Notes under the pieces: model-generated
What the model was told of the DNA's origin: nothing
The model's database searches: none
The model's input: the letters and a program-made list of their open reading frames with translations, nothing else
Made by a program: the position numbers and the translations under genes
Assembly (NCBI GenBank): GCA_964527205.1
Contig: CAZGQG010000021.1
Span: forward strand, 1-33,082
Direction: 5' to 3'
Length of the DNA stretch: 33,082 nt
Origin: JARICQ01 sp964527205
GTDB lineage: Bacteria; Bacillota; Clostridia; Tissierellales; Tissierellaceae
Part shown: positions 15,981 through 24,459 of the stretch, in pieces
Layout of the letters: each line of letters opens with the position of its first letter
How positions within the stretch are numbered: the first letter of the stretch is position 1

Positions 15981-16532
15981 ATGCTTTTAGAGATGTTTCT
16001 AACATTTTTTAAGATAGGCGCCTTCACTTTTGGCGGTGGATATGCCATGATACCTATCATACAAGATGAGATATCTGTGAAAAGAGATTGGATGAAGGAA
16101 GAGGAATTCTTAGATGCCTTGGCCTTGGCCCAGGGTTCACCTGGTGCCATAGCGGTAAATACTAGCATCTATGTAGGCTATAAATTAAAGGGATTTAAAG
16201 GGGCTGTAGTAGCCACCATGGGTACAGTACTGCCTTCCTTTTTAATAATGCTAATAATTGCAAGATTCTTTTTCCAATTTAGGAATAATACTATAGTAGA
16301 AAAGGTCTTTTTAGGAATAAGGCCAGCAATAGTAGCACTTATACTATCAGCGGTCTACAAGCTTATGAAAAGTGCTAACTTTGGATATAGGAGGATAATC
16401 ATATCCTTTATAACTGCGGCTATAATAGTATTTGCAGGAGTGAGCCCTATATATCTAATAGTCCTAGGTGCCCTAGGATCTATTGTAATAAATAAGATTA
16501 AAAAACAAGAAGATGAAGATGAAGAATTTTAA
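15981..16532 (+). CDS. Chromate transporter-family protein, second half of a split pair
   Basis: The 183-residue partner repeats the same motifs in the same places: FFKIGAFTFGGGYAMIPII near 8-26 and QGSPGAIAVNTSIYVGYK near 52-69. An acidic, Lys-rich cytoplasmic tail ends the protein (KKQEDEDEEF). The similarity to the upstream gene shows an old tandem duplication. Ribosome binding site GAAAGGAG precedes it. The prfA start lies 21 bases downstream, so the pair is embedded within the prmC-prfA operon. The signature differs between halves (EMTPGP against QGSPGA), which fits non-equivalent roles in a heterodimer. Confidence 0.88.
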   Translation: MLLEMFLTFFKIGAFTFGGGYAMIPIIQDEISVKRDWMKEEEFLDALALAQGSPGAIAVNTSIYVGYKLKGFKGAVVATMGTVLPSFLIMLIIARFFFQFRNNTIVEKVFLGIRPAIVALILSAVYKLMKSANFGYRRIIISFITAAIIVFAGVSPIYLIVLGALGSIVINKIKKQEDEDEEF

Positions 16533-16552
16533 ATAAAGTAGGAGTTGATAGT

Positions 16553-17614
16553 ATGCTAGATAAATTAGTTTCCATAGAGGAAAGATATGAGGAGCTTCAA
16601 AAGCTGGTAATAGATCCAGAGGTAATTAGCAATAGTGAAAAATGGCAAAAGCTCATGATAGAGCATGCAGAAATCGAGCAGATTGTTTTTAAATATAGGG
16701 AATTTGTAGAATTAAGGGATTCCCTAGAAGAAGCAGAGGAAATGCAAAGAGGTAAATTAGATGATGATATGAAGGAAATGGTTAAGGATGAAATAAAGGA
16801 ACTTAGTGAGGCCTTAGAAGTTGTAGAAGAGGAGATCAGAGTTTTATTAATTCCAAAGGATCCAAATGACCATAAAAACGTAATAGTAGAGATTAGAGCA
16901 GGAGCTGGAGGAGACGAGGCCTCTCTTTTTGCAGGAGTTCTCTTTAGGATGTATTCCAGATATGCAGAGAGAAATAGATGGAAGATAGAAGTAATGAGTA
17001 CCAATGAAATTGGTATTGGTGGCTTTAAGGAAGTTATATTTATGATCAAGGGTAAGGGAGCCTTTAGTAGGCTTAAGTATGAATCCGGTGTTCATAGGGT
17101 TCAAAGGGTTCCTGAAACAGAATCAAGTGGCAGGATACATACATCCACTGCCACAGTTGCTGTACTTCCAGAGGCGGAGGATGTGGATATAGACATCCAG
17201 CCTAATGATTTAAAGATAGATACTTATAGATCATCAGGAGCAGGTGGACAGCACGTTAACACTACAGACTCAGCCATTAGAATTACACATCTTCCAACAG
17301 GACTGGTAGTATCCTGTCAGGATGAGAAGAGTCAGACTAAAAATAAGGAACAGGCTATGAAGATCCTAAAGACCAGACTTTTCGACAAGATGCTAAGTGA
17401 TCAGGCAGCAGAAATAGCTGAGGAGAGAAAGGGACAAGTTGGTACAGGAGATAGGTCTGAAAGAATAAGAACCTACAACTTCCCTCAGGGAAGAGTAACA
17501 GACCATAGAATCAACCTTACCCTTCACAGACTGGGAAGCTTTACTGATGGAGATTTAGATGAGATGATAGATTCACTTATTACCTCTGATCAGGCAGAAA
17601 AATTAGGTAGCTAA
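16553..17614 (+). CDS. prfA: Peptide chain release factor 1
   Basis: The 353-residue RF1 ends translation at UAA and UAG. The codon-recognition PxT motif is PET at 187-189 (RVPETESSGR), as in other Bacillota RF1 proteins. The peptidyl-transferase GGQ loop is at 231-233 (SSGAGGQHVNTTDS). The C-terminal RTYNFPQGRVTDHR block is intact. The Gln of GGQ is the site modified by PrmC, encoded upstream in the same transcription unit. A strong terminator follows directly. Confidence 0.96.
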   Translation: MLDKLVSIEERYEELQKLVIDPEVISNSEKWQKLMIEHAEIEQIVFKYREFVELRDSLEEAEEMQRGKLDDDMKEMVKDEIKELSEALEVVEEEIRVLLIPKDPNDHKNVIVEIRAGAGGDEASLFAGVLFRMYSRYAERNRWKIEVMSTNEIGIGGFKEVIFMIKGKGAFSRLKYESGVHRVQRVPETESSGRIHTSTATVAVLPEAEDVDIDIQPNDLKIDTYRSSGAGGQHVNTTDSAIRITHLPTGLVVSCQDEKSQTKNKEQAMKILKTRLFDKMLSDQAAEIAEERKGQVGTGDRSERIRTYNFPQGRVTDHRINLTLHRLGSFTDGDLDEMIDSLITSDQAEKLGS

Positions 17615-17621
17615 AGATAGG

Positions 17622-17666
17622 ATCCATATGGACCAATAGAAAATATTGGTCCATATGGATTTTTTA
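17622..17666 (+). terminator. Strong intrinsic terminator after prfA
   Basis: A 17-base perfect stem (ATCCATATGGACCAATA at 17622-17638 with its complement at 17644-17660), a 5-base loop and a TTTTTT tract. It ends the DUF1385-prmC-chr-prfA unit. Confidence 0.93.
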
Positions 17667-17684
17667 TTTTATTAATAGCTTTAA

Positions 17685-17713
17685 TTGTTAATTTATGAGT
17701 AATATTATATAAT
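17685..17713 (+). promoter_or_regulatory. Sigma-A promoter of tsaC
   Basis: TTGTTA (17685-17690), 17 bases, TATAAT (17708-17713). It lies 29 bases before the tsaC start and directly after the prfA terminator. Confidence 0.82.
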
Positions 17714-17742
17714 GAGATAAAGTAAGGGAATAGAGGAGAAAT

Positions 17743-18792
17743 ATGGATACAATTTGGATTAAAGCTAAGAAAAATACAATAGAAAAAAGAGATTTACAAA
17801 GGGCAGGGGAGATCATTAAAGCAGGAGGCCTGGTGGCCTTTCCCACAGAGACTGTATATGGTCTTGGGGCAGATGGGTTAAATCCCCAGGCTGTAGCCAA
17901 GATATTTAGAGCCAAGGGCAGACCATCGGACAATCCTCTAATACTTCATATTTCTTCTATAGAACAAGTAGAGGAATTGGTCCAGTCCATACCGGACCAG
18001 GCTAGGATCTTAATAGATAAATTTTGGCCGGGAGCCCTTACCCTGATCTTTAAAAAATCCAGCCTGGTTCCAGATATCATATCTGCAGGCCTGGATACGG
18101 TGGCTATAAGAATGCCGGATAGTAGCATAGCTCTGGACCTTATCCATGAGGCAGGAACTCCGATAGCAGCCCCCTCAGCAAATATATCTGGAAGACCCAG
18201 TCCTACTAGCTTCAAGCATGTGGTAGAAGACATGATGGGGGAGATAGATATGATAATTGATGGGGGAGATACAGGGATTGGACTTGAATCTACAGTCCTA
18301 GACCTTTCAGGAGATATTCCTATGATCCTTAGGCCGGGAGGAGTTACCTTTGAAGCCTTAAAGGAATTCATTCCAGATCTTATAGTGGATAAGAGCATCC
18401 TCCAGGGGGATGAGGGGATCATACCTAGATCACCGGGACAAAAGTACAGGCACTATGCTCCTAAGGCAGAGATGATCCTTTTTAGGGGAGAACTGGAAAA
18501 AGTAGTTGATGAGATTAATAGAAGGAAAAGGCTTTATCTGGATCAGGGGAAAAAGGTAGGAATAATGTGTACAGATCAAACAGAGGATCTTTACCAGGAT
18601 GCCCTGCTTAAGTCTATGGGAGATAGGGAAGATCAAGGGGAAATAGGGAGAAAGTTATTTTATATCCTTAGGGAATTTGATCAAGAGGGAGTAGATGTAA
18701 TCCTTGGGGAATCCTTTGACCTATCTAATCTTGGTTCAGCTATTATGAATAGACTTGAAAAGGCAGCATCAGGAAAAATAATAGATTTATAG
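17743..18792 (+). CDS. tsaC: L-threonylcarbamoyladenylate synthase (Sua5 type)
   Basis: The 349-residue protein makes threonylcarbamoyl-AMP from Thr, bicarbonate and ATP, the first step of the tRNA t6A37 modification. The YrdC domain covers ~12-205, with the nucleotide/Thr-binding motifs FPTETVYGLGADG, KGRPSDNPLILH and APSANISGRPSPT. The C-terminal ~140 residues are the Sua5 domain, so this is the long (Sua5/YwlC) form rather than short TsaC. It begins the tsaC-ywlE-rpiB unit that matches B. subtilis ywlC-ywlE-ywlF. The stop TAG is 11 bases before the next ATG, so coupling is close. Confidence 0.94.
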   Translation: MDTIWIKAKKNTIEKRDLQRAGEIIKAGGLVAFPTETVYGLGADGLNPQAVAKIFRAKGRPSDNPLILHISSIEQVEELVQSIPDQARILIDKFWPGALTLIFKKSSLVPDIISAGLDTVAIRMPDSSIALDLIHEAGTPIAAPSANISGRPSPTSFKHVVEDMMGEIDMIIDGGDTGIGLESTVLDLSGDIPMILRPGGVTFEALKEFIPDLIVDKSILQGDEGIIPRSPGQKYRHYAPKAEMILFRGELEKVVDEINRRKRLYLDQGKKVGIMCTDQTEDLYQDALLKSMGDREDQGEIGRKLFYILREFDQEGVDVILGESFDLSNLGSAIMNRLEKAASGKIIDL

Positions 18793-18803
18793 TGGAGGTT
18801 ATT

Positions 18804-19244
18804 ATGCATATTTTGTTTATATGTACAGGAAACACATGTAGGAGCCCTATGGCAGAGGGTATTTTAAAGGATATGGCAAAGAAGAGAGATTTGGATATAA
18901 GGGTTAGTTCTGCAGGTATATTTGCCCAGGAAGATGGACCCATAGCGGAAAACTCCATCCAGGCATTAAAGGAGATTCATATAGATATTTCTCATTACAG
19001 GTCAAAATCCTTGGATGAAGATATGGTGAGAGAGGCAGACCTAATACTTACCATGGGACACTCCCATAAAAGCTTTATAGAGGAAAAGTATCCAGCATCC
19101 CAGGGAAAACTCTTTACCCTCTTAGAATATGTATATGGCTTTAATGATGATATAGGAGATCCCTTTGGTGGAGATATAGATATATATAGATATACTAGAG
19201 ATGAAATATACCAGGCTATAAGGGAAATGAAAATAGAAGGATAA
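18804..19244 (+). CDS. ywlE: Low-molecular-weight phosphatase, YwlE-type protein-arginine phosphatase
   Basis: The 146-residue protein has the LMW-PTP P-loop at Cys7 to Ser14, CTGNTCRS. Thr11 in that loop is the residue that makes B. subtilis YwlE specific for phosphoarginine; tyrosine phosphatases have Ile there. The general-acid Asp region is DDIGDPFGG, as in YwlE. YwlE reverses McsB-catalysed arginine phosphorylation, a protein-degradation tag. The start is the ATG at 18804 with GGAGG five bases upstream; an in-frame GTG at 18792 has no better support. The gene lies between tsaC and rpiB, exactly as in B. subtilis (ywlD absent). No mcsB is in the window. Confidence 0.9.
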   Translation: MHILFICTGNTCRSPMAEGILKDMAKKRDLDIRVSSAGIFAQEDGPIAENSIQALKEIHIDISHYRSKSLDEDMVREADLILTMGHSHKSFIEEKYPASQGKLFTLLEYVYGFNDDIGDPFGGDIDIYRYTRDEIYQAIREMKIEG

Positions 19245-19266
19245 TATAAAGATGGAGGAGATAGAT

Positions 19267-19704
19267 ATGTTAATAGGAATTGGCAGTGACCATGGAGGTT
19301 TTGAATTAAAGGAACATATAAAGGAATTTTTAGACCAGGAAGAGATAAAATATATTGACTACGGAACACATTCAGATGAGTCCGTGGACTATCCAGAGTA
19401 TGGGAAGAAGGTAGGAGAGGCCATAATCAGTGGTGAAGTTGACAGGGGAATAGTAATATGTGGTACTGGAATAGGCATATCCCTGGCTGCCAACAAGGTC
19501 AAGGGCATAAGATGTGCCCTATGTAGCGACACTTACTCAGCTAGAATGAGCAGGGAACACAACAATGCCAATGCCCTTGCCCTAGGTGGAAGGGTTATTG
19601 GAAGGGACCTGGCCAAGGAAATAGTAGGGGTATGGCTAAGGTCAGAATTTGCTGGTGGAAGGCATGAGAGAAGAGTTAATAAAATTACTGAAATAGAAGA
19701 GTAG
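19267..19704 (+). CDS. rpiB: Ribose-5-phosphate isomerase B
   Basis: The 145-residue RpiB/LacAB-family protein interconverts ribose 5-phosphate and ribulose 5-phosphate. It opens MLIGIGSDHGGFELKEHI, with the Asp-His phosphate-binding signature. Cys in IVICGTGIGISLAANK is the catalytic base position, and RCALCSDTYSARMSREHNNAN is intact in the C-terminal half. The ATG at 19267 is preferred over one at 19252 because GGAGGAG (19254-19260) then serves as ribosome binding site. With the transaldolase upstream it completes part of the non-oxidative pentose pathway; it also supplies ribose for the PRPP used by Upp. Confidence 0.92.
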   Translation: MLIGIGSDHGGFELKEHIKEFLDQEEIKYIDYGTHSDESVDYPEYGKKVGEAIISGEVDRGIVICGTGIGISLAANKVKGIRCALCSDTYSARMSREHNNANALALGGRVIGRDLAKEIVGVWLRSEFAGGRHERRVNKITEIEE

Positions 19705-19708
19705 TTTG

Positions 19709-19717
19709 TGTTATAAT
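19709..19717 (+). promoter_or_regulatory. Extended -10 promoter of upp
   Basis: TGTTATAAT (TATAAT at 19712-19717) begins 5 bases after the rpiB stop. No good -35 is visible. It is followed by a short leader to the upp start. Confidence 0.6.
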
Positions 19718-19754
19718 TTGGAGAGAATAGATAATAAATAGGAGGGATTTTTAT

Positions 19755-20384
19755 ATGGCAAAGCTAGTGGTATTTGATCATCCACTTATAAAGCATAAGT
19801 TGACATTTATTAGGGATAAAAATACTGGATCAAAGGAATTTAGAGAATTAGTAACTGAGGTATCCATGTTAATGTGTTATGAAGTAACTAGAGATCTTCC
19901 TCTGGAAGAGATTGAGATAGAAACACCTATACAAAGGATGAAATCAGAGGTTATATCTGGCAAGAAGGTTGGGCTTATACCTATATTAAGGGCAGGTCTT
20001 GGAATGGTAGATGGTATGCTTAGATTGCTACCTGCTGCCCGTGTAGGCCATGTTGGTCTTTATAGGGATCCAGAAACCCTAGAGCCTGTAGAGTATTATT
20101 GTAAATTGCCTCAGGATATAGAGGAGAGAGAGCTTATCGTTCTAGACCCTATGATTGCAACAGGTGGGTCTGCAGTAACTGCCATAGACTTCTTAAAGAA
20201 CAAGGGAGCAAAATCTATAAAATTAGTATGTCTTATTGCAGCACCGGAGGGTGTAAAAAAAGTACAGGATGCTCATCCAGATGTAGATATCTATGTAGCA
20301 GCCTTAGATGAGAAATTAGATGAAAATGCATATATAATACCAGGTCTTGGAGATGCAGGGGACAGATTGTTTGGGACTAAGTAG
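19755..20384 (+). CDS. upp: Uracil phosphoribosyltransferase
   Basis: The 209-residue salvage enzyme joins uracil and PRPP to give UMP. The PRPP-binding signature LDPMIATGGSAVTAIDFLK is complete, as are the N-terminal VFDHPLIKHKLTFIRDKNT block and the uracil-binding C-terminus IIPGLGDAGDRLFGT. The length is typical. AGGAGG precedes the ATG. glyA, which lies between rpiB and upp in B. subtilis, is absent. The gene is followed after 14 bases by tagO. Confidence 0.96.
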   Translation: MAKLVVFDHPLIKHKLTFIRDKNTGSKEFRELVTEVSMLMCYEVTRDLPLEEIEIETPIQRMKSEVISGKKVGLIPILRAGLGMVDGMLRLLPAARVGHVGLYRDPETLEPVEYYCKLPQDIEERELIVLDPMIATGGSAVTAIDFLKNKGAKSIKLVCLIAAPEGVKKVQDAHPDVDIYVAALDEKLDENAYIIPGLGDAGDRLFGTK

Positions 20385-20398
20385 AAGGGGAGATTAGG

Positions 20399-21418
20399 AT
20401 GAATTTGCTTGTTATGCCATTTATCTTGGCAGCAGTTGTATCATTTGCTTCGACTCCTCTAGTTAGAAAGTTAGCCTTTAAAATTGGAGCTGTAGATATT
20501 CCCAAGGATGATAGAAGGGTACATAAGGAAGCCATGCCCCTTATTGGAGGCTTGGCCATTGCCCTTGGAGTATTTGTAGGCATGCTTATTTTTATGCCCC
20601 TAAGCAGGAAGGTAATCTCAATTATAATTGGAGGGAGCATAATATTAATTGGTGGTATAATAGATGATGTAAAGGATATGAGTGCTAGAGATAAGATGCT
20701 GGTCCAGATAATTGCAGCTGGAGTACTTGTATTTGGAGGCATTAGGATTAACTTTATTACCAATCCTTTTTCAGGAGGTATTCTTTACCTAGGATGGCTT
20801 TCCATACCTATAAGTCTTTTTTGGATTGTAGGTATTACCAATACAATAAACTTTATAGATGGACTGGATGGCCTATCAGCAGGAGTAGCTATGATATCAA
20901 GTTTATCCTTGATGGTTGTGGCGTCTAAGCTTGGCTATAGCAATGTTGTAATCCTTGCAGCCCTTTTAGGAGGAGCTTGTTTGGGATTTCTTCCCCATAA
21001 CTTTAACCCAGCCAAGATATTTATGGGAGACACAGGGGCCATGTTTTTAGGCTTTATCCTGGCTACCATATCCATAGAAGGGGTAATGAAAAGTGTAACC
21101 GCCGTAGCAGTACTGGCACCTGTAATTATTCTAGGAGTACCTATCTTTGACACAGCCTTTGCCATAATTAGAAGACTACTAAGTGGCCAGTCTGTGGCAA
21201 CAGCAGATAGGGGACATCTCCATCATAGATTACTTGATAGGGGATTTTCCCAGAAAAAAGCAGTGCTTATCCTATATGGACTTTCTGCAGTATTTGGAGT
21301 CTTTGCCATATTAATATCTGGGGCAAATAACAAGGAAGCCATATTCTTAAGTTTAGGATTATTAGTAATAGCAGCATTATTTGCTATAAAATTAGGATTT
21401 TTCGAAAAAAGGAAGTGA
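20399..21418 (+). CDS. tagO: Undecaprenyl-phosphate N-acetylhexosamine 1-phosphate transferase (TagO/WecA family)
   Basis: The 339-residue polytopic enzyme transfers GlcNAc-1-phosphate to undecaprenyl phosphate, starting wall-polymer synthesis. Family motifs are all present: DDRRVHKEAMPLIGGLAI near residue 40, the Asp pair GIIDDVKDMS, NFIDGLDGLSAG, MGDTGAMFLG and the cytoplasmic HLHHRLLDRGFSQ loop. About ten or eleven hydrophobic helices can be counted. It lies directly upstream of mnaA, with a GTGA overlap, so both lead into the same polymer. Secondary wall polymers made this way are the anchors for SLH proteins; this link to the protein at 247-3255 is inferred. Confidence 0.92.
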   Translation: MNLLVMPFILAAVVSFASTPLVRKLAFKIGAVDIPKDDRRVHKEAMPLIGGLAIALGVFVGMLIFMPLSRKVISIIIGGSIILIGGIIDDVKDMSARDKMLVQIIAAGVLVFGGIRINFITNPFSGGILYLGWLSIPISLFWIVGITNTINFIDGLDGLSAGVAMISSLSLMVVASKLGYSNVVILAALLGGACLGFLPHNFNPAKIFMGDTGAMFLGFILATISIEGVMKSVTAVAVLAPVIILGVPIFDTAFAIIRRLLSGQSVATADRGHLHHRLLDRGFSQKKAVLILYGLSAVFGVFAILISGANNKEAIFLSLGLLVIAALFAIKLGFFEKRK

Positions 21419-22545
21419 TTAAAATCAAAGTAATGACCGTATTTGGAACTAGACCAGAGGGTATTAAGATGGCTCCCATAGTAAAGGAGCTGGAAAAAAG
21501 GGATAATATTGAAAGTATAGTTTGCATTACTGCCCAGCATAGGGAAATGCTGGACCAGGTTTTAAATCTATTTGACATAAGGGCTGACTATGATTTAAAT
21601 ATTTTTTCACCAGGTCAGAGCCTAACTGAAATAACCACAAGGGCCCTAATAGGCCTTGAAGAAGTAATAAAAAAAGAAAAACCAGATGTCTTGCTGGTCC
21701 AGGGAGATACTACCACAGTATTCTCAGGAGCCCTGGCTGCCTTTTATCAAAAGACAAAGATAGGACATATAGAGGCAGGCCTTAGAAGTGGCAATCTTTA
21801 CTCACCCTATCCTGAGGAGGCAAATAGAAAGCTTACTGGAATTATTACAGACTTTCACTTTGCACCTACGGAAAGGAACAGGCAAAATCTCCTAAGGGAG
21901 GACTATGCTGATGAAAAGATATTTATAACAGGAAACACAGTTATAGATGCCTTGAAGTATGCCATCAAGGAAGACTATGTATTTGAAGAAGACATGTTAA
22001 ATAAGATAGACTACCATGAAAAAAGAGTTATACTCCTTACCTCCCACAGGAGGGAAAACATAGGAGAACCTATGGAAAATATATTCAGGGCTATCAGGGA
22101 TATAGTAGAGAAATACCAGGATGTGGAAGTTGTTTTTCCTATCCATCTCAATCCTAAGGTAAGGGAAATTGCCCAGAAATTCCTAGGAGGAAATGATAGG
22201 ATCCACATTATAGAACCTCTTGACTATGAGCCCTTTACAAATCTTATGAGTAAGGTACACCTTGTGGTAACAGACTCAGGGGGCCTTCAAGAAGAGGCAC
22301 CAACTCTGGCCAAGCCTGTGCTAGTGGTAAGAGAAGAAACAGAGAGGCCTGAGGGCATAGATTCAGGAACTGCAAAGCTTGTAGGCACAAGTTATGATAC
22401 ACTATATAAGGAACTAGACATATTATTATCAGACATAGATGAATATAGGGAAATGGCCCATGCAGCAAATCCATATGGTGATGGATATGCTAGCAAGAGG
22501 ATTGTAGATATAATTGAAGCTGCATTGACAAAGGACAAGAAATAA
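21415..22545 (+). CDS. mnaA: UDP-N-acetylglucosamine 2-epimerase (non-hydrolysing)
   Basis: The 376-residue enzyme interconverts UDP-GlcNAc and UDP-ManNAc. Motifs in order are MTVFGTRPEGIKMAP at the N-terminus, AQHREMLDQVL (allosteric UDP-GlcNAc site region), QGDTTTVFSGALA, IGHIEAGLRSGN, TSHRRENIGEP and VTDSGGLQEEAP. The start is uncertain. The GTG at 21415 overlaps the tagO stop (GTGA) but has its purine tract almost adjacent; an ATG at 21433 would remove six residues before the core strand. The GTG version keeps the usual Lys-Ile-Lys-Val lead. UDP-ManNAc from this enzyme feeds polymers begun by TagO. Confidence 0.93.
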   Translation: MIKIKVMTVFGTRPEGIKMAPIVKELEKRDNIESIVCITAQHREMLDQVLNLFDIRADYDLNIFSPGQSLTEITTRALIGLEEVIKKEKPDVLLVQGDTTTVFSGALAAFYQKTKIGHIEAGLRSGNLYSPYPEEANRKLTGIITDFHFAPTERNRQNLLREDYADEKIFITGNTVIDALKYAIKEDYVFEEDMLNKIDYHEKRVILLTSHRRENIGEPMENIFRAIRDIVEKYQDVEVVFPIHLNPKVREIAQKFLGGNDRIHIIEPLDYEPFTNLMSKVHLVVTDSGGLQEEAPTLAKPVLVVREETERPEGIDSGTAKLVGTSYDTLYKELDILLSDIDEYREMAHAANPYGDGYASKRIVDIIEAALTKDKK

Positions 22546-22582
22546 ATAAATTATATATTCATAAAAAATAGGGGGTAATAAG

Positions 22583-23761
22583 ATGAAAGAAGTTGTTATA
22601 GTATCAGCTGTTAGAACTCCAATAGGATCCTACGGAGGAGTATTTAAGGATGTATCTGCAGTAAATCTAGGTGTTACTGCTGTAAAAGAGGCAATGAAAA
22701 GAGTAGAATTAGACCCAAATACTGTTGATGAATTAATATTTGGTAATGTTCTTCAAGCAGGACAGGGACAAAACGTTGCTCGTCAGGTTTCCGTACACTC
22801 TGGTATACCTATATCAGTACCTAGCTACACGGTAAACAAGGTATGTGGATCAGGACTTAAGACTGTAGCTCTTGCAGCCCAGGCTATAATGTGTGGAGAT
22901 AGTGAAATTGTAGTTGCAGGTGGAACAGAAAACATGTCCCAGGCTCCATATCTACTAAAAAACAATAGATGGGGACAGAGAATGGGAGACGGAGTTGTTG
23001 AGGACTATATGCTAAAGGACGGACTTTGGGATATATTCAATGACTATCATATGGGAAACACAGCAGAAAATATAGTTGAAGAATACGGCCTTACAAGAGA
23101 AGAGCAGGACACTCTAGCTACAGCTAGTCAAAACAAGGCTGAAAAGGCTATTACCACAGGAAGATTTAAGGATGAAATCGTAGAAGTTGAAGTGCCACAG
23201 AGAAGAAAAGACCCAATTATTGTTGATACAGATGAATTCCCAAGATTTGGTGCCAGTGTTGAATCCCTTGGAAAACTTAGACCAGCCTTTAAAAAAGATG
23301 GTACAGTAACAGCAGGATCAGCTTCAGGTATTAATGACGGAGCAGCAGCTCTTGTTCTTATGTCCAAGGAAAAGGCAGAAGAACTAGGACTTAAGCCACT
23401 GGCTACAATAGCATCCTATGCTGCAGCAGGAGTAGATCCAAAAGTAATGGGAACAGGACCTATACCAGCTAGTAGAAAGGCTTTAGAAAAAGCTAATATG
23501 ACTGTAGAAGACCTAGACCTGATAGAAGCTAATGAAGCCTTTGCTTCCCAAGCCCTATCTGTAATCAAGGATTTAAAGTTAAATGAAGATATAGTAAATG
23601 TTAATGGTGGAGCTATAGCCCTAGGACATCCTATAGGAGCATCAGGAGCTAGGATTTTAGTTACTCTATTACACGAAATGCAAAAAAGAGATAGTAAAAA
23701 TGGCCTGGCAACACTTTGTATAGGTGGAGGTCAAGGAATGGCAATGGTAGTTAAGCGCTAA
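22583..23761 (+). CDS. thl: Acetyl-CoA C-acetyltransferase (thiolase)
   Basis: The 392-residue biosynthetic-type thiolase has the acylated Cys88 in NKVCGSGLKTV, the His motif GGAIALGHPIGASGAR and the second catalytic Cys in CIGGGQGMAMV. It interconverts two acetyl-CoA and acetoacetyl-CoA. Directly downstream are both subunits of an acetoacetate CoA-transferase. With kce at 8420 supplying acetoacetate, the degradative direction (acetoacetyl-CoA to two acetyl-CoA) fits lysine fermentation. Butyrate synthesis from acetyl-CoA is the alternative role. RBS GGGGG precedes the ATG. The gene follows mnaA by 37 bases without a terminator. Confidence 0.95.
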   Translation: MKEVVIVSAVRTPIGSYGGVFKDVSAVNLGVTAVKEAMKRVELDPNTVDELIFGNVLQAGQGQNVARQVSVHSGIPISVPSYTVNKVCGSGLKTVALAAQAIMCGDSEIVVAGGTENMSQAPYLLKNNRWGQRMGDGVVEDYMLKDGLWDIFNDYHMGNTAENIVEEYGLTREEQDTLATASQNKAEKAITTGRFKDEIVEVEVPQRRKDPIIVDTDEFPRFGASVESLGKLRPAFKKDGTVTAGSASGINDGAAALVLMSKEKAEELGLKPLATIASYAAAGVDPKVMGTGPIPASRKALEKANMTVEDLDLIEANEAFASQALSVIKDLKLNEDIVNVNGGAIALGHPIGASGARILVTLLHEMQKRDSKNGLATLCIGGGQGMAMVVKR

Positions 23762-23802
23762 AGGGATCACCTATTATATAATTCAATCAGGGAGGTTTTA
23801 CT

Positions 23803-24459
23803 TTGGATAAAATTATTTCTATGGAAGAAGCTATAAACCATATAGAAGATGGTATGACTATTATGGTTGGAGGTTTTTTAGGATGTGGATCACCTCACAG
23901 GCTAATTGATGCATTGGTTGAAAAGGGAGTTAAGGATTTAACCCTAATATGCAATGACTCAGGCTTTACAGATATTGGAGTAGGAAAACTTGTGGTGAAC
24001 AAGCAAATTAAAAAGCTTATGGCATCCCATGTTGGAACAAATAGGGAAACTGGAAATCAAATGAACTCAGGTGAGATGGAAGTAATACTTGTACCTCAGG
24101 GAACATTGGCTGAGCAGGTAAGATGCGGTGGAACTGGCCTAGGTGGATTCTTAACACCTACTGGTGTGGGGACCATTGTAGAAGAGGGCAAGGAAAAAAT
24201 GGAGATAGATGGGGTAGAATATCTTCTTGAAATGCCTCTTAGAGCAGACGTAGCACTTATAGCAGGAGAGACTGTAGACAAATATGGAAATATAGTATAT
24301 TACGGAGCTACTAGAAACTTTAACAACCTAATGGCAGCAGCAGCTGACATAACCATAGTTGAAACTGAAAGTGTTGTTGAAGTGGGAGAATTAGATCCTA
24401 ATCATGTAGTAACTCCAGGAATATTTGTTAATTATATAGTTGACGGAGGTGCTAAGTAA
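23803..24459 (+). CDS. atoD: Acetoacetate CoA-transferase, subunit A (alpha)
   Basis: The 218-residue family I CoA-transferase alpha subunit has the CoA-binding opening GGFLGCGSPHRLIDALVEKG, the loop GTGLGGFLTPTGVGT and the late stretch YYGATRNFNN. With subunit B it moves CoA between butyryl-CoA (or acetyl-CoA) and acetoacetate. The start is TTG, fixed by GGGAGG at a spacing of 7. Its TAA overlaps the ATG of the beta gene by one base (TAATG), so equimolar coupled synthesis is expected. In the lysine pathway this enzyme releases butyrate and activates the acetoacetate made by Kce. Confidence 0.92.
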   Translation: MDKIISMEEAINHIEDGMTIMVGGFLGCGSPHRLIDALVEKGVKDLTLICNDSGFTDIGVGKLVVNKQIKKLMASHVGTNRETGNQMNSGEMEVILVPQGTLAEQVRCGGTGLGGFLTPTGVGTIVEEGKEKMEIDGVEYLLEMPLRADVALIAGETVDKYGNIVYYGATRNFNNLMAAAADITIVETESVVEVGELDPNHVVTPGIFVNYIVDGGAK

